Assembly: GCA_002363615.1 (NCBI GenBank)
Contig: DEWK01000007.1
Location: forward strand, 62,001-126,000
DNA from: Lachnospira sp. UBA3212
GTDB taxonomy: Bacteria; Bacillota; Clostridia; Lachnospirales; Lachnospiraceae
Reading direction: 5' to 3'
DNA: 64,000 nt
Within the stretch, counting starts at the first letter, position 1. The number at the start of each line of letters is the position of its first letter. This document shows positions 1 to 8,750 of the stretch, piece after piece. Below the pieces are notes generated by a model. The model did not search any database. It was not told the DNA's origin and worked only from the letters and a program-made list of their open reading frames with translations. The position numbers were made by a program, and so were the translations under genes.

Positions 1-44
1 ACAACAATTGCCTAAGTTTCTCTACCCCTAAACCCTTTAAATTA

Positions 45-86
45 AAAAGAAAATGAGCCCTAAAGCAAGGACGTGCTTTAGAGCCC
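45..86 (-). terminator. Intrinsic terminator of the Gld-like ABC operon
   Basis: A 12-bp perfect inverted repeat (arms 55-66 and 75-86, GGGCTCTAAAGC type) is followed on the minus strand by a T-rich tract at 42-53. It lies just after the DUF4340 stop codon and ends the four-gene operon. Confidence 0.85.
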
Positions 87-97
87 ATAAAAATTTC

Positions 98-1618
98 TTA
101 TTTAGCTGCAAGTTCTTTCAGTGTTTCGACTACTGCATCTACCTCAGATTTATTTACCAATAATTCATAATCCTTATTAAAGCCGGCCTCATAATAACCA
201 GCATTATAAGCGGCATAGTTTACGGTAAAATGCTCAAATCCAGGGGCATTGCTTTCAAATTCAATCGTCATATACACCTCTGAATCCTGCTTCACTTCGC
301 TTTCATTGTAGAAGATTGATTCCGCCTGAAGTCCCACTAACTCCTTATAAAACTTCTTAAAATCCTCTTCCTCCATTTTCTTGCCATTTAAATAATAAAT
401 ATAACCCTTGGTGTCCACAGTGGTAATACTTGTACCATTATAGGTCGCAGTCGTGGTTTCTTCCTCTTCCGGAACCTGAGAACGATCTACCACAAGTTCA
501 TAGCTTTCTCCGTCTACGGTAATCGTGGCCTTTTCTAGATTCACACTCTTAACGTAATTCACATTGCCGAACATAATGGTAGCCGGGTTAATATTTAAAC
601 AGTTATTCACCGTCTCAGGATCTACTAAATAAACGCACTTAGAATCTGTAATATCTACTCCTAATCCATCGGTAATTCTAACATAATAATAACCGCTTTC
701 ATCATCCTGTTTACCAAAATAAATGGTAAACTTTCTCTTATTTTCACTGTCATCGTTCGAATAACTAATCACAACACGATGAGCCTTTTCATTGGTAAGA
801 TGATACTGATCAAGGTCTTTGCTACCTACATTATAATCTGCCAGGCGATATAAGGTCATGCCGGTATAATAACCGATAAAGTCTTCAATGGCTCCCGGAT
901 CAATACCTCTAAGTTCATGAAATGGCTTGTGAAAGTACCAGGTAGAAGCACCGGTCATATCTAAGCCATAGTCATCTAGATGTTCAATCGTAATCTTACC
1001 CTTGTCATTGTAATAATCAATATTGGTAATATTTTCCTGCGTAATTCCAGGAATGGTTTCTACCGCTCCATAGGAATACAGGTCTGAATTGAAATCCACT
1101 AAAAGAGTATCATCAATAAGATAGAGGTCATCCCCATCATTATACTGGAGATAATACATACCTGCTGTATTATTGTAATTTCCAACAACAAAATGATAAT
1201 TCTTTTTATCTGCAGTTACGGTTAAGTCTAATTTTGGCTGATCGATTCCATACTTCTTTGGATTTTTTGCCCCGTCTTTTAGGATATGCTCGGAAGTTAC
1301 GGTACCGGCGGCAGCAATCATCTCGGTCATAGCATCTTTACTTACCGGAAAGAGCTCATCCTGCTCATAAACCCAAGTGTCATCCTTGTTTAAAGAGAAG
1401 GTAAAAGTCTTATCCTCCGTGGTAAAGTGGAACTTAGAAAAGGTCTGGATATTGGAACCATCTAACATCTTATAAGTTCCCTCTTCTTCTGCAATTCCAC
1501 CCTCCTTATTTTCAGAGAACAAGTTCACAGCAAGCAAGGATCCTCCTAAAAGAACCAAAAGGACCAAAAGAAAGATTAGATTTCTCTGTCTTCTTTTTTT
1601 TCTGCTTAATTTAGCCAT
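98..1618 (-). CDS. DUF4340 domain protein, exported partner of Gld-like ABC transporter
   Basis: A 506-residue membrane-anchored protein: a basic N-terminus, one transmembrane helix at about residues 14-33, then a long extracytoplasmic region of repeated beta-rich units rich in Tyr and acidic residues, typical of DUF4340. It is the last gene of an operon with an ABC ATPase, a permease and a GldG-like protein; its ATG overlaps the TAA of the upstream gene (TAATG), implying translational coupling. DUF4340 proteins regularly accompany GldA/F/G-type ABC systems in Bacteroidetes, Firmicutes and cyanobacteria, but the substrate is not known. A role as the extracellular arm of an exporter or envelope machine is inference. 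Confidence 0.8.
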   Translation of the reverse strand: MAKLSRKKRRQRNLIFLLVLLVLLGGSLLAVNLFSENKEGGIAEEEGTYKMLDGSNIQTFSKFHFTTEDKTFTFSLNKDDTWVYEQDELFPVSKDAMTEMIAAAGTVTSEHILKDGAKNPKKYGIDQPKLDLTVTADKKNYHFVVGNYNNTAGMYYLQYNDGDDLYLIDDTLLVDFNSDLYSYGAVETIPGITQENITNIDYYNDKGKITIEHLDDYGLDMTGASTWYFHKPFHELRGIDPGAIEDFIGYYTGMTLYRLADYNVGSKDLDQYHLTNEKAHRVVISYSNDDSENKRKFTIYFGKQDDESGYYYVRITDGLGVDITDSKCVYLVDPETVNNCLNINPATIMFGNVNYVKSVNLEKATITVDGESYELVVDRSQVPEEEETTTATYNGTSITTVDTKGYIYYLNGKKMEEEDFKKFYKELVGLQAESIFYNESEVKQDSEVYMTIEFESNAPGFEHFTVNYAAYNAGYYEAGFNKDYELLVNKSEVDAVVETLKELAAK

Positions 1619-3144
1619 TACTTTCTTCTCCTTTTAATCCATACAAATAAACCATAAACAAGTACTAATACAGGAATTACGATGGCAACAAGAATGGTTA
1701 CTACTGCAATCTGTCTTGAGGTAAGTACAAGGTCTGCTGGATAAATTGACTTAATTGGAATATAAATATTTTGAGTATTTCCAGATGCCCAGTTAATAGC
1801 ATTGGAGAACAACTCGGCGTTAGCACCATTTACTTCCTCATCCATACCAGGATTTAACATGGCTGCAGAGGAAAAAATTGCAATATTGGTCTCCTTGTCA
1901 TCACTCACCTTGTCGGTTAAGGCAATTCCCACATTAAAGATTCCAGACTTATCGCTGTCGGTCTTTGACATGGTAGAGGAACCATTCTTCTTGAAATATG
2001 CAGATTCTGAGGTATTTAATAGTACACTTACCTTTTCACTGCTGCGAAGATTATCTGATACTTCAAGAGAAGCTGCCATAGGCATTAATAATTTCTCCTC
2101 TTCCTTAATGATACTATTCGTAATATCATGGGCATTCATCTTAGGCACAATATTATATGGCTTATCTGAATTTAACATCTGGTTGCTGTCTCGCTCGATT
2201 ACCGCACCAGTTTCAACACTTACTCCATAATACTCTAAAATGGTATTAAAGTTCGGAAGAAGGTCGTTATCCTGAACATCTGTAGAAGTAAAAACAACCA
2301 TGTCTCCGCCCTCTTTTAAGAATGCCAGGATGTTATTCATCTCTTCTTCTGAAAAGTCTGTATCGATGGAATTTAAAATCAATACATCACAGTCCTCAGG
2401 AAGCTTTCCTGCATATTCTTCAGAGGTAATATCAAAATTATGAATGTTAACATTTTGCTTCTTTGCTGCGGTGAGCATAGAATCATCTACGGTAGCATAA
2501 CTCTTGCTAGCTGTATGTCCGCCTAAAATATAAGCCTGCTTGGTATCCTCGGAACTTACATGCACAATGGCACTAGTTACCTGAGCTTCAATATCCATAC
2601 CAGAGCCGGTAATGGTTTCCCCGTTGTTATCCTCGGTATCTACAAACATATCTGATAATTCAATCACTTCAGATAAGTCCCCACACTGAATATAAAGACT
2701 CCCCTGAGAAACATTGGCCTGCACCTTATTCTCAATAAAGTCTGGATTTGCGATTGGATCAACGGTTTCTAATTTTACATGCTTGCTCTCATTCGCATAA
2801 AGTTGAATCATGTTCTTTACGTAATCATTTTCAGATCCATACTCTGCAAGGGTGGTAATGGTTACATCCTTGTCTAATTTCTTTAAAATATCCTTTGTAG
2901 TATCTGAAATGGTAAAAACCTTTAAGGAACTTAAATCATATCTTATATATTTCTTTGGAATCGCAGAAACCAAGGCATTCACGATGATTACAATGGCAAG
3001 TACAGCAATGGCCACAATCATTAAATAATTGCCACTCCTAAAATCCTTATTCCCCTCTTTTACAAGGTTCGATTTTGCGTCCTTTTTCTGATCTGGACGA
3101 ATCAAATTTTGCCCCTGACGGGTTTTCTTTTTATTGTCACTCAC
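1618..3144 (-). CDS. GldG-like ABC transporter auxiliary protein
   Basis: A 508-residue protein with a cytoplasmic basic tail, a transmembrane helix at about 41-60, a large extracytoplasmic domain, and a C-terminal transmembrane helix at about 479-503 followed by Lys/Arg. This is the layout of GldG, whose external domain is related to the IFT52/ThuA-like fold (ABC-type uncharacterised transport system, PF09822 family). It sits 13 bp after the permease and overlaps the DUF4340 gene. In Flavobacterium GldA, GldF and GldG form an ABC complex linked to gliding; here, in a presumed non-gliding Clostridium relative, the job is unknown. Family assignment is fairly sure; function is not. Confidence 0.82.
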   Translation of the reverse strand: MSDNKKKTRQGQNLIRPDQKKDAKSNLVKEGNKDFRSGNYLMIVAIAVLAIVIIVNALVSAIPKKYIRYDLSSLKVFTISDTTKDILKKLDKDVTITTLAEYGSENDYVKNMIQLYANESKHVKLETVDPIANPDFIENKVQANVSQGSLYIQCGDLSEVIELSDMFVDTEDNNGETITGSGMDIEAQVTSAIVHVSSEDTKQAYILGGHTASKSYATVDDSMLTAAKKQNVNIHNFDITSEEYAGKLPEDCDVLILNSIDTDFSEEEMNNILAFLKEGGDMVVFTSTDVQDNDLLPNFNTILEYYGVSVETGAVIERDSNQMLNSDKPYNIVPKMNAHDITNSIIKEEEKLLMPMAASLEVSDNLRSSEKVSVLLNTSESAYFKKNGSSTMSKTDSDKSGIFNVGIALTDKVSDDKETNIAIFSSAAMLNPGMDEEVNGANAELFSNAINWASGNTQNIYIPIKSIYPADLVLTSRQIAVVTILVAIVIPVLVLVYGLFVWIKRRRK

Positions 3145-3157
3145 TGTCTCTTCCCTC

Positions 3158-4027
3158 CTAGCTTACTTTCTTCTTCTCAATTACCTGAATAGCAAGAATC
3201 AGGAAAAATACAACAACCGTCAAATAGTAAACAATCGCTGATAAATCTAAGATACCATTGGTAAAGTCTTCCATTCTGTCATATAAAGAGAAGGAAGAAA
3301 GAACCTTCTGAATTCCATTCTTAAATAAAGAGGACTTTACTAAGTAGGTAACGATGGTTGCTCCTAAGAGAAGCCCTCCACAGACTACTCCACCTAAGAG
3401 ATGTCTTGTAAGAATATAGTACACTGCTCCCAAAATCAAAGAAAGAACAATGAAAATCACAAGGGAAGTCTCTTTTCCTGCTGGAATCAACTGATTAATT
3501 GAAGTCATTAAAAATGAAAGTAACAAGAGGGCAAAGGTAACGACCGCTGCGATGATCTGATTTTCTGTTGTGGCTGACACAAACACACCAATTGCCAAGT
3601 ATGCCAATCCCAATAACCAGAAACCAAGAATTGCCGAATAAGACATGGCATATGGTACGGTTCCATAACTTGCAAGTACGGTAGGATAAAGACATACTAC
3701 TAACATTGGGATGGTGAATAAGCTTGCCACAGCAAGATATTTTGCGATTACAATCTGAGCAACGGTTACTGGTGAAGTATACAGTAACTGGTCTGTTCTC
3801 TGCTTGCTTTCCTCAGCAAGAATTCGCATGGTAATAACCGGAATTAATACCATAAAAGGTACCATAACATTCGTATTGCTTAAGGCATAACCAATGTATG
3901 GACTCTTATTTCTAATGTTGATCCAGGAAAAGATAATTCCAATGACCAGCAAAAGAAATGCCATAAATGCATATCCAATCACAGATGAGAAATACGATCT
4001 CATCTCTTTTTTATAAACTGCTAACAT
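3158..4027 (-). CDS. ABC transporter permease, GldF-like (ABC-2 type)
   Basis: A 289-residue integral membrane protein with about six to seven hydrophobic helices. Near residues 65-80 it has the EESKQRTDQLLYTSPV segment found in ABC-2 permeases of the GldF/NosY/CcmB-like class, where the cytoplasmic coupling helix contacts the ATPase. It begins 10 bp after the ATPase gene and precedes the GldG-like gene by 13 bp, so the three form one transporter. No substrate-binding protein is encoded nearby, consistent with export or a mechanical role rather than uptake. Confidence 0.85.
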   Translation of the reverse strand: MLAVYKKEMRSYFSSVIGYAFMAFLLLVIGIIFSWINIRNKSPYIGYALSNTNVMVPFMVLIPVITMRILAEESKQRTDQLLYTSPVTVAQIVIAKYLAVASLFTIPMLVVCLYPTVLASYGTVPYAMSYSAILGFWLLGLAYLAIGVFVSATTENQIIAAVVTFALLLLSFLMTSINQLIPAGKETSLVIFIVLSLILGAVYYILTRHLLGGVVCGGLLLGATIVTYLVKSSLFKNGIQKVLSSFSLYDRMEDFTNGILDLSAIVYYLTVVVFFLILAIQVIEKKKVS

Positions 4028-4037
4028 GTGACTCTCC

Positions 4038-5054
4038 TTATCTTCTCTCTCTTGGCTTCAACTGACCATCCACATGTACCTTAGAATGATCACGAAGACC
4101 ACGATTATCTGTGGTTTTACCTTCTGTAACCTTAAGGAATACATCCTCAAGAGTAGTAATAGTAGGCTTCATAGAAATGATCGGGCACTTGGCATTGGCA
4201 CAGGCATAGAAGATCTGTTCTCTCACATCTTCATCCATAGGAGCCAATACCTCTGCACGACAACATGCAATCCCATCTTCCTCGATCGTTTCTGTCTGGA
4301 CTTTTAAAATTCCCTTTACCTTATTTAAGGCAGCACGAACCTTATAGTCTTCCGCCTTACAAATCAGTTCAATCGAAGAAGAACCACTTACATGCTTGCT
4401 TAAGTTCTCAGGTGTATCAAGGGCTACCAACTGACCATGGGCAATGATTAATACCTCATCACATACCGCGCTGATTTCCTGCATGATATGAGAACTTAAG
4501 ACAACGGTATGTTGCTTTCCAAGGCTTCGAATCAACTCTCTCATCTCAATGATCTGCTTTGGATCAAGACCTACCGTTGGCTCATCCAAAATAATAATCT
4601 TAGGATATCCAAGAATTGCCTGAGCAAAACCTACTCTCTGCTTGTAACCCTTGGAAAGATTACGAATTAAACGATCCTTTACATCCTTAATCTTAGTACG
4701 CTCAATTGCATCCATGATCTGCTTTTCCTTTTCTTTCTTAGGAATCTTCTTCAGATCTGCTGCAAACTCCAGATACTCCATAGGAGTCATATCCATATAG
4801 AGCGGCGGAATCTCTGGAAGGTATCCAATACACTTCTTTGCTTCCTCCGGCTCTTCTGTTACATCATGTCCATCCACCAGGATTTGTCCTTCTGTTGGTG
4901 AAATGTAGCCGGTAATCATATTCATTGTTGTTGACTTACCCGCACCGTTTGGTCCCAGAAAACCATAAATCTTTCCCTCTTCCACATGGAAAGAAAGGTC
5001 CCGAACCGCGTAATGATCGCCGTATTTTTTTGTAAGATGTTTCACTTCAATCAC
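4038..5054 (-). CDS. ABC transporter ATP-binding protein, GldA-like
   Basis: A 338-residue ABC ATPase. Walker A is GPNGAGKS at residues 34-41, the signature LSKGYKQR at about 133-140, and Walker B IIILDEP ends with catalytic Glu158; an H-loop His follows in SSH. Domain order and the C-terminal extension of about 100 residues match GldA/CcmA-type ATPases. Translation starts at GTG 5054, seven bases after AAGGAGG. A weak -35 with a TGn-TAGAAT extended -10 lies about 60 bp upstream, so this is the first gene of the four-gene operon. Confidence 0.9.
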   Translation of the reverse strand: MIEVKHLTKKYGDHYAVRDLSFHVEEGKIYGFLGPNGAGKSTTMNMITGYISPTEGQILVDGHDVTEEPEEAKKCIGYLPEIPPLYMDMTPMEYLEFAADLKKIPKKEKEKQIMDAIERTKIKDVKDRLIRNLSKGYKQRVGFAQAILGYPKIIILDEPTVGLDPKQIIEMRELIRSLGKQHTVVLSSHIMQEISAVCDEVLIIAHGQLVALDTPENLSKHVSGSSSIELICKAEDYKVRAALNKVKGILKVQTETIEEDGIACCRAEVLAPMDEDVREQIFYACANAKCPIISMKPTITTLEDVFLKVTEGKTTDNRGLRDHSKVHVDGQLKPRERR

Positions 5055-5189
5055 GGTCTTGTTCCTCCTTTTAACCCCTAAATCTATCTACTTACCTACT
5101 CTCCCCTTTTACACAACTATCGACAATTCTACCACAAAACCTTGTAAATGCCTATGAATTTTTGTTAATTCTTTCTGATATTTTTATTT

Positions 5190-5222
5190 TTTAAAAAAAA
5201 AGCCACCATCCGAAGATGGTGA
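5190..5222 (-). terminator. Intrinsic terminator after dapB
   Basis: Stem CACCATC/GATGGTG with a TTCG loop, followed on the minus strand by nine T residues. It separates dapAB from the downstream ABC operon. Confidence 0.9.
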
Positions 5223-5237
5223 CTTATTCATACTCCC

Positions 5238-5999
5238 TTACGATTCTGCAATAGCGTCAGACATATCGTAATGTCCTGGATTCTTACCAACTAGGAACTT
5301 AGCAGCCTCTACTGCGCCCTTGCCAAAAACGGATCTGGAATAAGCGGTATGCTTGATTTCAATCACTTCATCTAAGCCTGCAAAGATTACCTCGTGAATT
5401 CCCACAATAGAACCTCCACGAACTGATGAAATACCTATTTCCTTCTTTGGTCTCTTCTCTCTTCTAGTGGAACGATCATAAACATAATCAAACTTCTCTT
5501 CACAAGCTTCATTAATAGCATCTGCAAGTAAAAGAGCGGTACCACTAGGAGCATCTAATTTCTGGTTATGATGCTGTTCCACAATATCAATATCAAACCC
5601 AGCCGGAGAAAGAACCCTGGTTGCCTGCTTTAAAAGCATAGCAAGGGTATTAATACCTAAGGACATATTGGCAGATTTTAAAAGGGCAATGGATTTTTCT
5701 GCTTCTCTTACATGGTCTAATTGCTCTTTCGAAAGACCGGTGGTACAAAGTACCAAAGGAAGCTTCTTTTCCACACAATAATCCAGCAAATGATCCACCC
5801 CTGAAACATGGGCAAAATCAATGACCACATCTGCTTTTACGTCACAATCCTCAATTGTCTTAAAAACCGGATAATCGGAAAGTTGATCACCGGTAATATC
5901 TACTCCTGCAACAATCTGAACTTCTGGATCTTCGGCAACAATCTTAGTAATTACCTGACCCATACGGCCATTACAACCGTGCATAATAATATTCATCAT
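5238..5999 (-). CDS. dapB: 4-hydroxy-tetrahydrodipicolinate reductase
   Basis: A 253-residue NAD(P)H-dependent reductase of the diaminopimelate/lysine pathway, acting on the DapA product in the cytoplasm. The Rossmann motif GCNGRMG is at residues 8-14, and the substrate-binding signature with His143, His144, Lys147 and D-x-PSGTA (149-155) is intact. Two ATG codons (5999, 5996) could start it. It follows dapA by 19 bp, so both are probably controlled by the lysine riboswitch upstream of dapA. The meso-DAP made here feeds peptidoglycan synthesis by the adjacent dcw genes. Confidence 0.96.
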   Translation of the reverse strand: MMNIIMHGCNGRMGQVITKIVAEDPEVQIVAGVDITGDQLSDYPVFKTIEDCDVKADVVIDFAHVSGVDHLLDYCVEKKLPLVLCTTGLSKEQLDHVREAEKSIALLKSANMSLGINTLAMLLKQATRVLSPAGFDIDIVEQHHNQKLDAPSGTALLLADAINEACEEKFDYVYDRSTRREKRPKKEIGISSVRGGSIVGIHEVIFAGLDEVIEIKHTAYSRSVFGKGAVEAAKFLVGKNPGHYDMSDAIAES

Positions 6000-6018
6000 C
6001 TAATCTCCTACACCTTCA

Positions 6019-6903
6019 TTAAATAAGACCATAAGCCTTCATAGCTGCTGCAAGTTTTTCCTTGTTTGCCTCCTCCATCTCTGTTAATGGAGCACGAAGA
6101 GTTCCCACATTCTTGCCCATCATATTAAGAGCGGCTTTTACAGGGATTGGATTTACCTCACAGAACAAAGCATGAATCAAATCCAAAGCTTCTAGCTGCA
6201 TCTTTCTACTTCCCTCTACATCTCCAGCAAAATACTTTGCACAAATCTCGTGCGTCTGCTTTGGAGCCACGTTAGAAAGAACGGAAATAACACCCTTACC
6301 ACCAAGGGAAAGAAGTGGAACAATCTGATCATCATTACCTGAATAAATATCTAATAAACCTTCTGAAATAGATGCAAGCTTAGCAACCTGACTAATGTTA
6401 CCAGTTGCTTCCTTGATTGCCACAATATTATCGGCTTCTTTTGCTGCCATTAATGCAGTTTCAGGAAGAATATTACATCCGGTACGACTTGGTACATTGT
6501 ACATGATAATTGGAAGATCCACCGATTTTGCAATATCTGTAAAATACTTTACCAAACCCTTCTGAGTTGCCTTGTTGTAATAAGGGGTAACGCAAAGAAG
6601 TCCATCTGCACCCGCTGCTTCTGCTCTTTTGGAAAGAGAAAGAGCCTCAGAAGTGGAATTAGATCCTGTACCTGCAATGACCGGAATTCTCTTTGCAGCC
6701 TTATCTACCGCATACTTAATGCATTCAATGTGTTCATCATGAGACATAGTTGCCGACTCACCTGTCGTACCGCAAATAATAAGGGCATCGGTTCCTCCTG
6801 CAATCTGTTTCTCGATGAGTTGTCCCATCACATCAAAATTAACACTTAAATCATCATTCATTGGGGTTGCTAATGCAACACCAGCACCTGTAAAAATAGC
6901 CAT
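6019..6903 (-). CDS. dapA: 4-hydroxy-tetrahydrodipicolinate synthase
   Basis: A 294-residue class I aldolase condensing pyruvate with aspartate semialdehyde, the first committed step to DAP and lysine. The Schiff-base Lys164 is in VAIKEATG, Tyr135 in YNVPSRTG, and the TTGES loop is at 46-50. I chose ATG 6903 (MAIFTGAG) because AGGAGG at 6913-6918 lies ahead of it; the longer frame begins inside the terminator T-run. Upstream are an intrinsic terminator, a lysine riboswitch and a consensus promoter, so transcription is expected to fall when lysine is abundant. Confidence 0.96.
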   Translation of the reverse strand: MAIFTGAGVALATPMNDDLSVNFDVMGQLIEKQIAGGTDALIICGTTGESATMSHDEHIECIKYAVDKAAKRIPVIAGTGSNSTSEALSLSKRAEAAGADGLLCVTPYYNKATQKGLVKYFTDIAKSVDLPIIMYNVPSRTGCNILPETALMAAKEADNIVAIKEATGNISQVAKLASISEGLLDIYSGNDDQIVPLLSLGGKGVISVLSNVAPKQTHEICAKYFAGDVEGSRKMQLEALDLIHALFCEVNPIPVKAALNMMGKNVGTLRAPLTEMEEANKEKLAAAMKAYGLI

Positions 6904-6918
6904 TGTGTCTGACCTCCT

Positions 6919-6958
6919 ATAAAAAAATATGAGCACCCAGCCACACGACTGGATGCTC
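6919..6958 (-). terminator. Riboswitch-controlled terminator ahead of dapA
   Basis: Minus-strand GAGCATCCAG pairs with CTGGGTGCTC (6931-6958) and is followed directly by A-T7, ending 1 bp before the dapA Shine-Dalgarno site. Its position between the lysine aptamer and dapA shows a transcription-attenuation expression platform. Confidence 0.9.
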
Positions 6959-6980
6959 TATAGAAAAATCAAAAATTTCC

Positions 6981-7146
6981 TGTAGCGCTCCATCCGCATG
7001 GATGACAGTCATGCGTCTCTTAAACACATGCCCAGAAAAAAGAAGCACAGGACCCCTTTTAACTTCGGCAAATTCCCCTTTCCTACTTTCTCATCCACGC
7101 CTGTCGTGTCAAAAGTAGTAATCATGTCATCTGCAACCTCTACTAA
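6981..7146 (-). ncRNA. Lysine riboswitch (L-box) controlling dapA-dapB
   Basis: The minus strand carries conserved lysine aptamer blocks in order: TAGTAGAGGTTGCAGATGA at the 5' side, AAGGGGAATTTGCCGAAG in the middle, CTGGGC, GACTGTCA, and the closing GGAGCGCTAC at 6981-6990. GTAG/CTAC forms the base of P1. These match the class found before lysC and dapA in Firmicutes. Together with the adjacent terminator this is a lysine-responsive OFF switch. Assignment is by motif order and context; a covariance search was not possible. Confidence 0.9.
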
Positions 7147-7151
7147 TGGTA

Positions 7152-7180
7152 ACTATATCACTCTGCCCCAGTCATGTCAA
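7152..7180 (-). promoter_or_regulatory. dapA promoter
   Basis: Consensus -35 TTGACA (7175-7180), a 17-bp spacer and -10 TATAGT (7152-7157) on the minus strand. Transcription would begin a few bases before the riboswitch P1 stem, as expected. Confidence 0.88.
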
Positions 7181-7184
7181 GACC

Positions 7185-7300
7185 GGACAACGATTTCTCC
7201 CTATCAACCTATTTGAGGTTCCTTTTTTACCCTTGTCCACGATCTGAGCATGTTTGGGACTTTCACCTGTTAGAGTACGCCTATGGCGCGCAAACAAAAG
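7185..7300 (-). other. Group II intron-like 5' domain fragment
   Basis: Between the ftsZ terminator and the dapA promoter the minus strand reads TTTGCGCGCCATAGGCGTAC, then CTCTAACAGGTGAAAGTCCC, then a GGACAAGGGT block. This order resembles the 5' end of domain I of bacterial group II introns (GUGYG start, GGGTGAAAGTCCC). No reverse transcriptase frame or domain V hairpin is nearby, so if correct this is a short relic. It could instead be an unrelated structured leader. Confidence 0.4.
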
Positions 7301-7328
7301 AAACGAGTAGATATTCCTATCTACTCGT
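7293..7328 (-). terminator. ftsZ terminator
   Basis: A 10-bp perfect inverted repeat ACGAGTAGAT/ATCTACTCGT (7303-7312, 7319-7328) with a T-rich tail on the minus strand, just after the ftsZ stop codon. Confidence 0.85.
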
Positions 7329-7341
7329 CAATCTTATTATC

Positions 7342-8553
7342 TTATCTCTTGTTTAACCAATCCGGAACCTGAACCTTCTTGTTAGTAGGTCTCTCGGTTC
7401 TTCTGGTTGTTGTGGTAGATCTTGTTGTAGCAAAATCTACATTCGGCTTTACAGGACTTGCACTTGATGCCTGACCACTTCCATTTAAGAAACTTGGTCC
7501 ACGATTTACTGCCTGATTCGAAACAGAAGAAGCAAACGCACTCTGTACATTACCATCTCTTGCAGAGCGGATACCAGAATATCCCTTAGAAGCGCTCTGT
7601 ATACCTCCATCTAATCCGGTAGCAATCACGGTAATTGTACAATGATCCTGAGTAGAAGCATCATAACGAGCACCAAAGATAATATTGGCATTCTCACCAG
7701 CAAGTTCCTGAACATAACTTGCTGCTTCGTTTGCTTCCATAAGTGAAACATCACCAGTAATATTAATGATAATATGACTTGCCCCTTCGATGGTTGTCTC
7801 AAGAAGTGGACTGGTAACTGCTGCTTCTACAGCGCTGTTAGCCTTCTCATCACCACTTGCTGAACCAATACCAATGTGAGCGATACCACGATCTCTCATA
7901 ACGGTACGAACATCTGCGAAGTCAAGATTAATAAGTGCCGGAATATTAATTAAGTCTGTAATACCCTGTACTGACTGTTGTAATACTTCATCAGCCTTCT
8001 TTAATGCTTCCGGTAAAGTTGTTCTACGATCAACAATTTCAAGAAGCTTATCGTTCGGAATTACGATCAGGGTATCTACTGCCTGCTTTAACTTCTCAAT
8101 TCCTTCGTTAGCATTACTCATACGAGTTCTACCTTCGAAACGAAATGGCTTTGTAACAACACCAACGGTAAGAATTCCCATCTCCTTAGCTACACCAGCG
8201 ATGACAGGTGCTGCTCCGGTACCGGTTCCTCCACCCATACCACATGTTACAAATACCATATCTGCGTCTTTGATTAAATTAGAGATATCTTCTAAATTTT
8301 CTTCAGCAGCCTGTTCACCAACGCTAGGCTCTGCTCCGGCACCAAGTCCCTTGGTTACCTTTGCTCCAATCTGAAGTGTTGTAGAAGCCTTACATCCGGT
8401 AAGAGCCTGCTTATCGGTATTCACTCCAATAAATTCTACTCCACTGATTTCCTCATCAATCATTCTGTTAACTGCGTTATTTCCTGCACCACCAACACCA
8501 ATTACAATAATTCTTGCTGCGGCATCTGCTTCGTTTGTTACAATCTCAACCAA
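7342..8553 (-). CDS. ftsZ: Cell division protein FtsZ
   Basis: A 403-residue tubulin-like GTPase that forms the cytokinetic ring. The GGAGNN motif is near 21-26 and the tubulin signature GGGTGTG at 107-113. A Ser/Thr/Arg-rich linker follows residue ~320 and the protein ends in the conserved tail VPDWLNKR that binds partners. The start is TTG at 8553, eight bases after AGGAGG; the nearer ATG is out of frame and stops at once. It is the distal gene of the dcw cluster but has its own promoter 120 bp upstream and a terminator after it. No ftsA precedes it. Confidence 0.97.
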   Translation of the reverse strand: MVEIVTNEADAAARIIVIGVGGAGNNAVNRMIDEEISGVEFIGVNTDKQALTGCKASTTLQIGAKVTKGLGAGAEPSVGEQAAEENLEDISNLIKDADMVFVTCGMGGGTGTGAAPVIAGVAKEMGILTVGVVTKPFRFEGRTRMSNANEGIEKLKQAVDTLIVIPNDKLLEIVDRRTTLPEALKKADEVLQQSVQGITDLINIPALINLDFADVRTVMRDRGIAHIGIGSASGDEKANSAVEAAVTSPLLETTIEGASHIIINITGDVSLMEANEAASYVQELAGENANIIFGARYDASTQDHCTITVIATGLDGGIQSASKGYSGIRSARDGNVQSAFASSVSNQAVNRGPSFLNGSGQASSASPVKPNVDFATTRSTTTTRRTERPTNKKVQVPDWLNKR

Positions 8554-8581
8554 GGTTCCATCCTCCTATAACATATTTCTC

Positions 8582-8702
8582 ACCAGGTCTTGCCTGATGT
8601 AAGAAAAGCGCATCCCAAAATAATACGCCTATATACTCGTCTTGAACTACTCCCATCAAAACATATATACTATATAATATAATTTTTTAGTGAAAATAGC
8701 AA
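8582..8702 (-). promoter_or_regulatory. ftsZ promoter and structured leader
   Basis: On the minus strand -35 TTGCTA (8697-8702), a 17-bp spacer and -10 TATTAT (8674-8679) precede a leader of about 110 nt. The leader has a 7-bp hairpin CATCAGG/CCTGGTG near 8583-8603, just upstream of the ftsZ ribosome binding site. This allows ftsZ expression independent of the rest of the dcw operon. Confidence 0.7.
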
Positions 8703-8750
8703 CAAAAAAAATAGATTTTTTTCATTTCATTGTTTTTTTGCAAGGAAAAT

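Noticed and set aside
1802..2230. 142-codon plus-strand frame inside the GldG-like gene
   Set aside because: Antisense shadow; Ser/Leu-rich low-complexity product with no motif or start signal.
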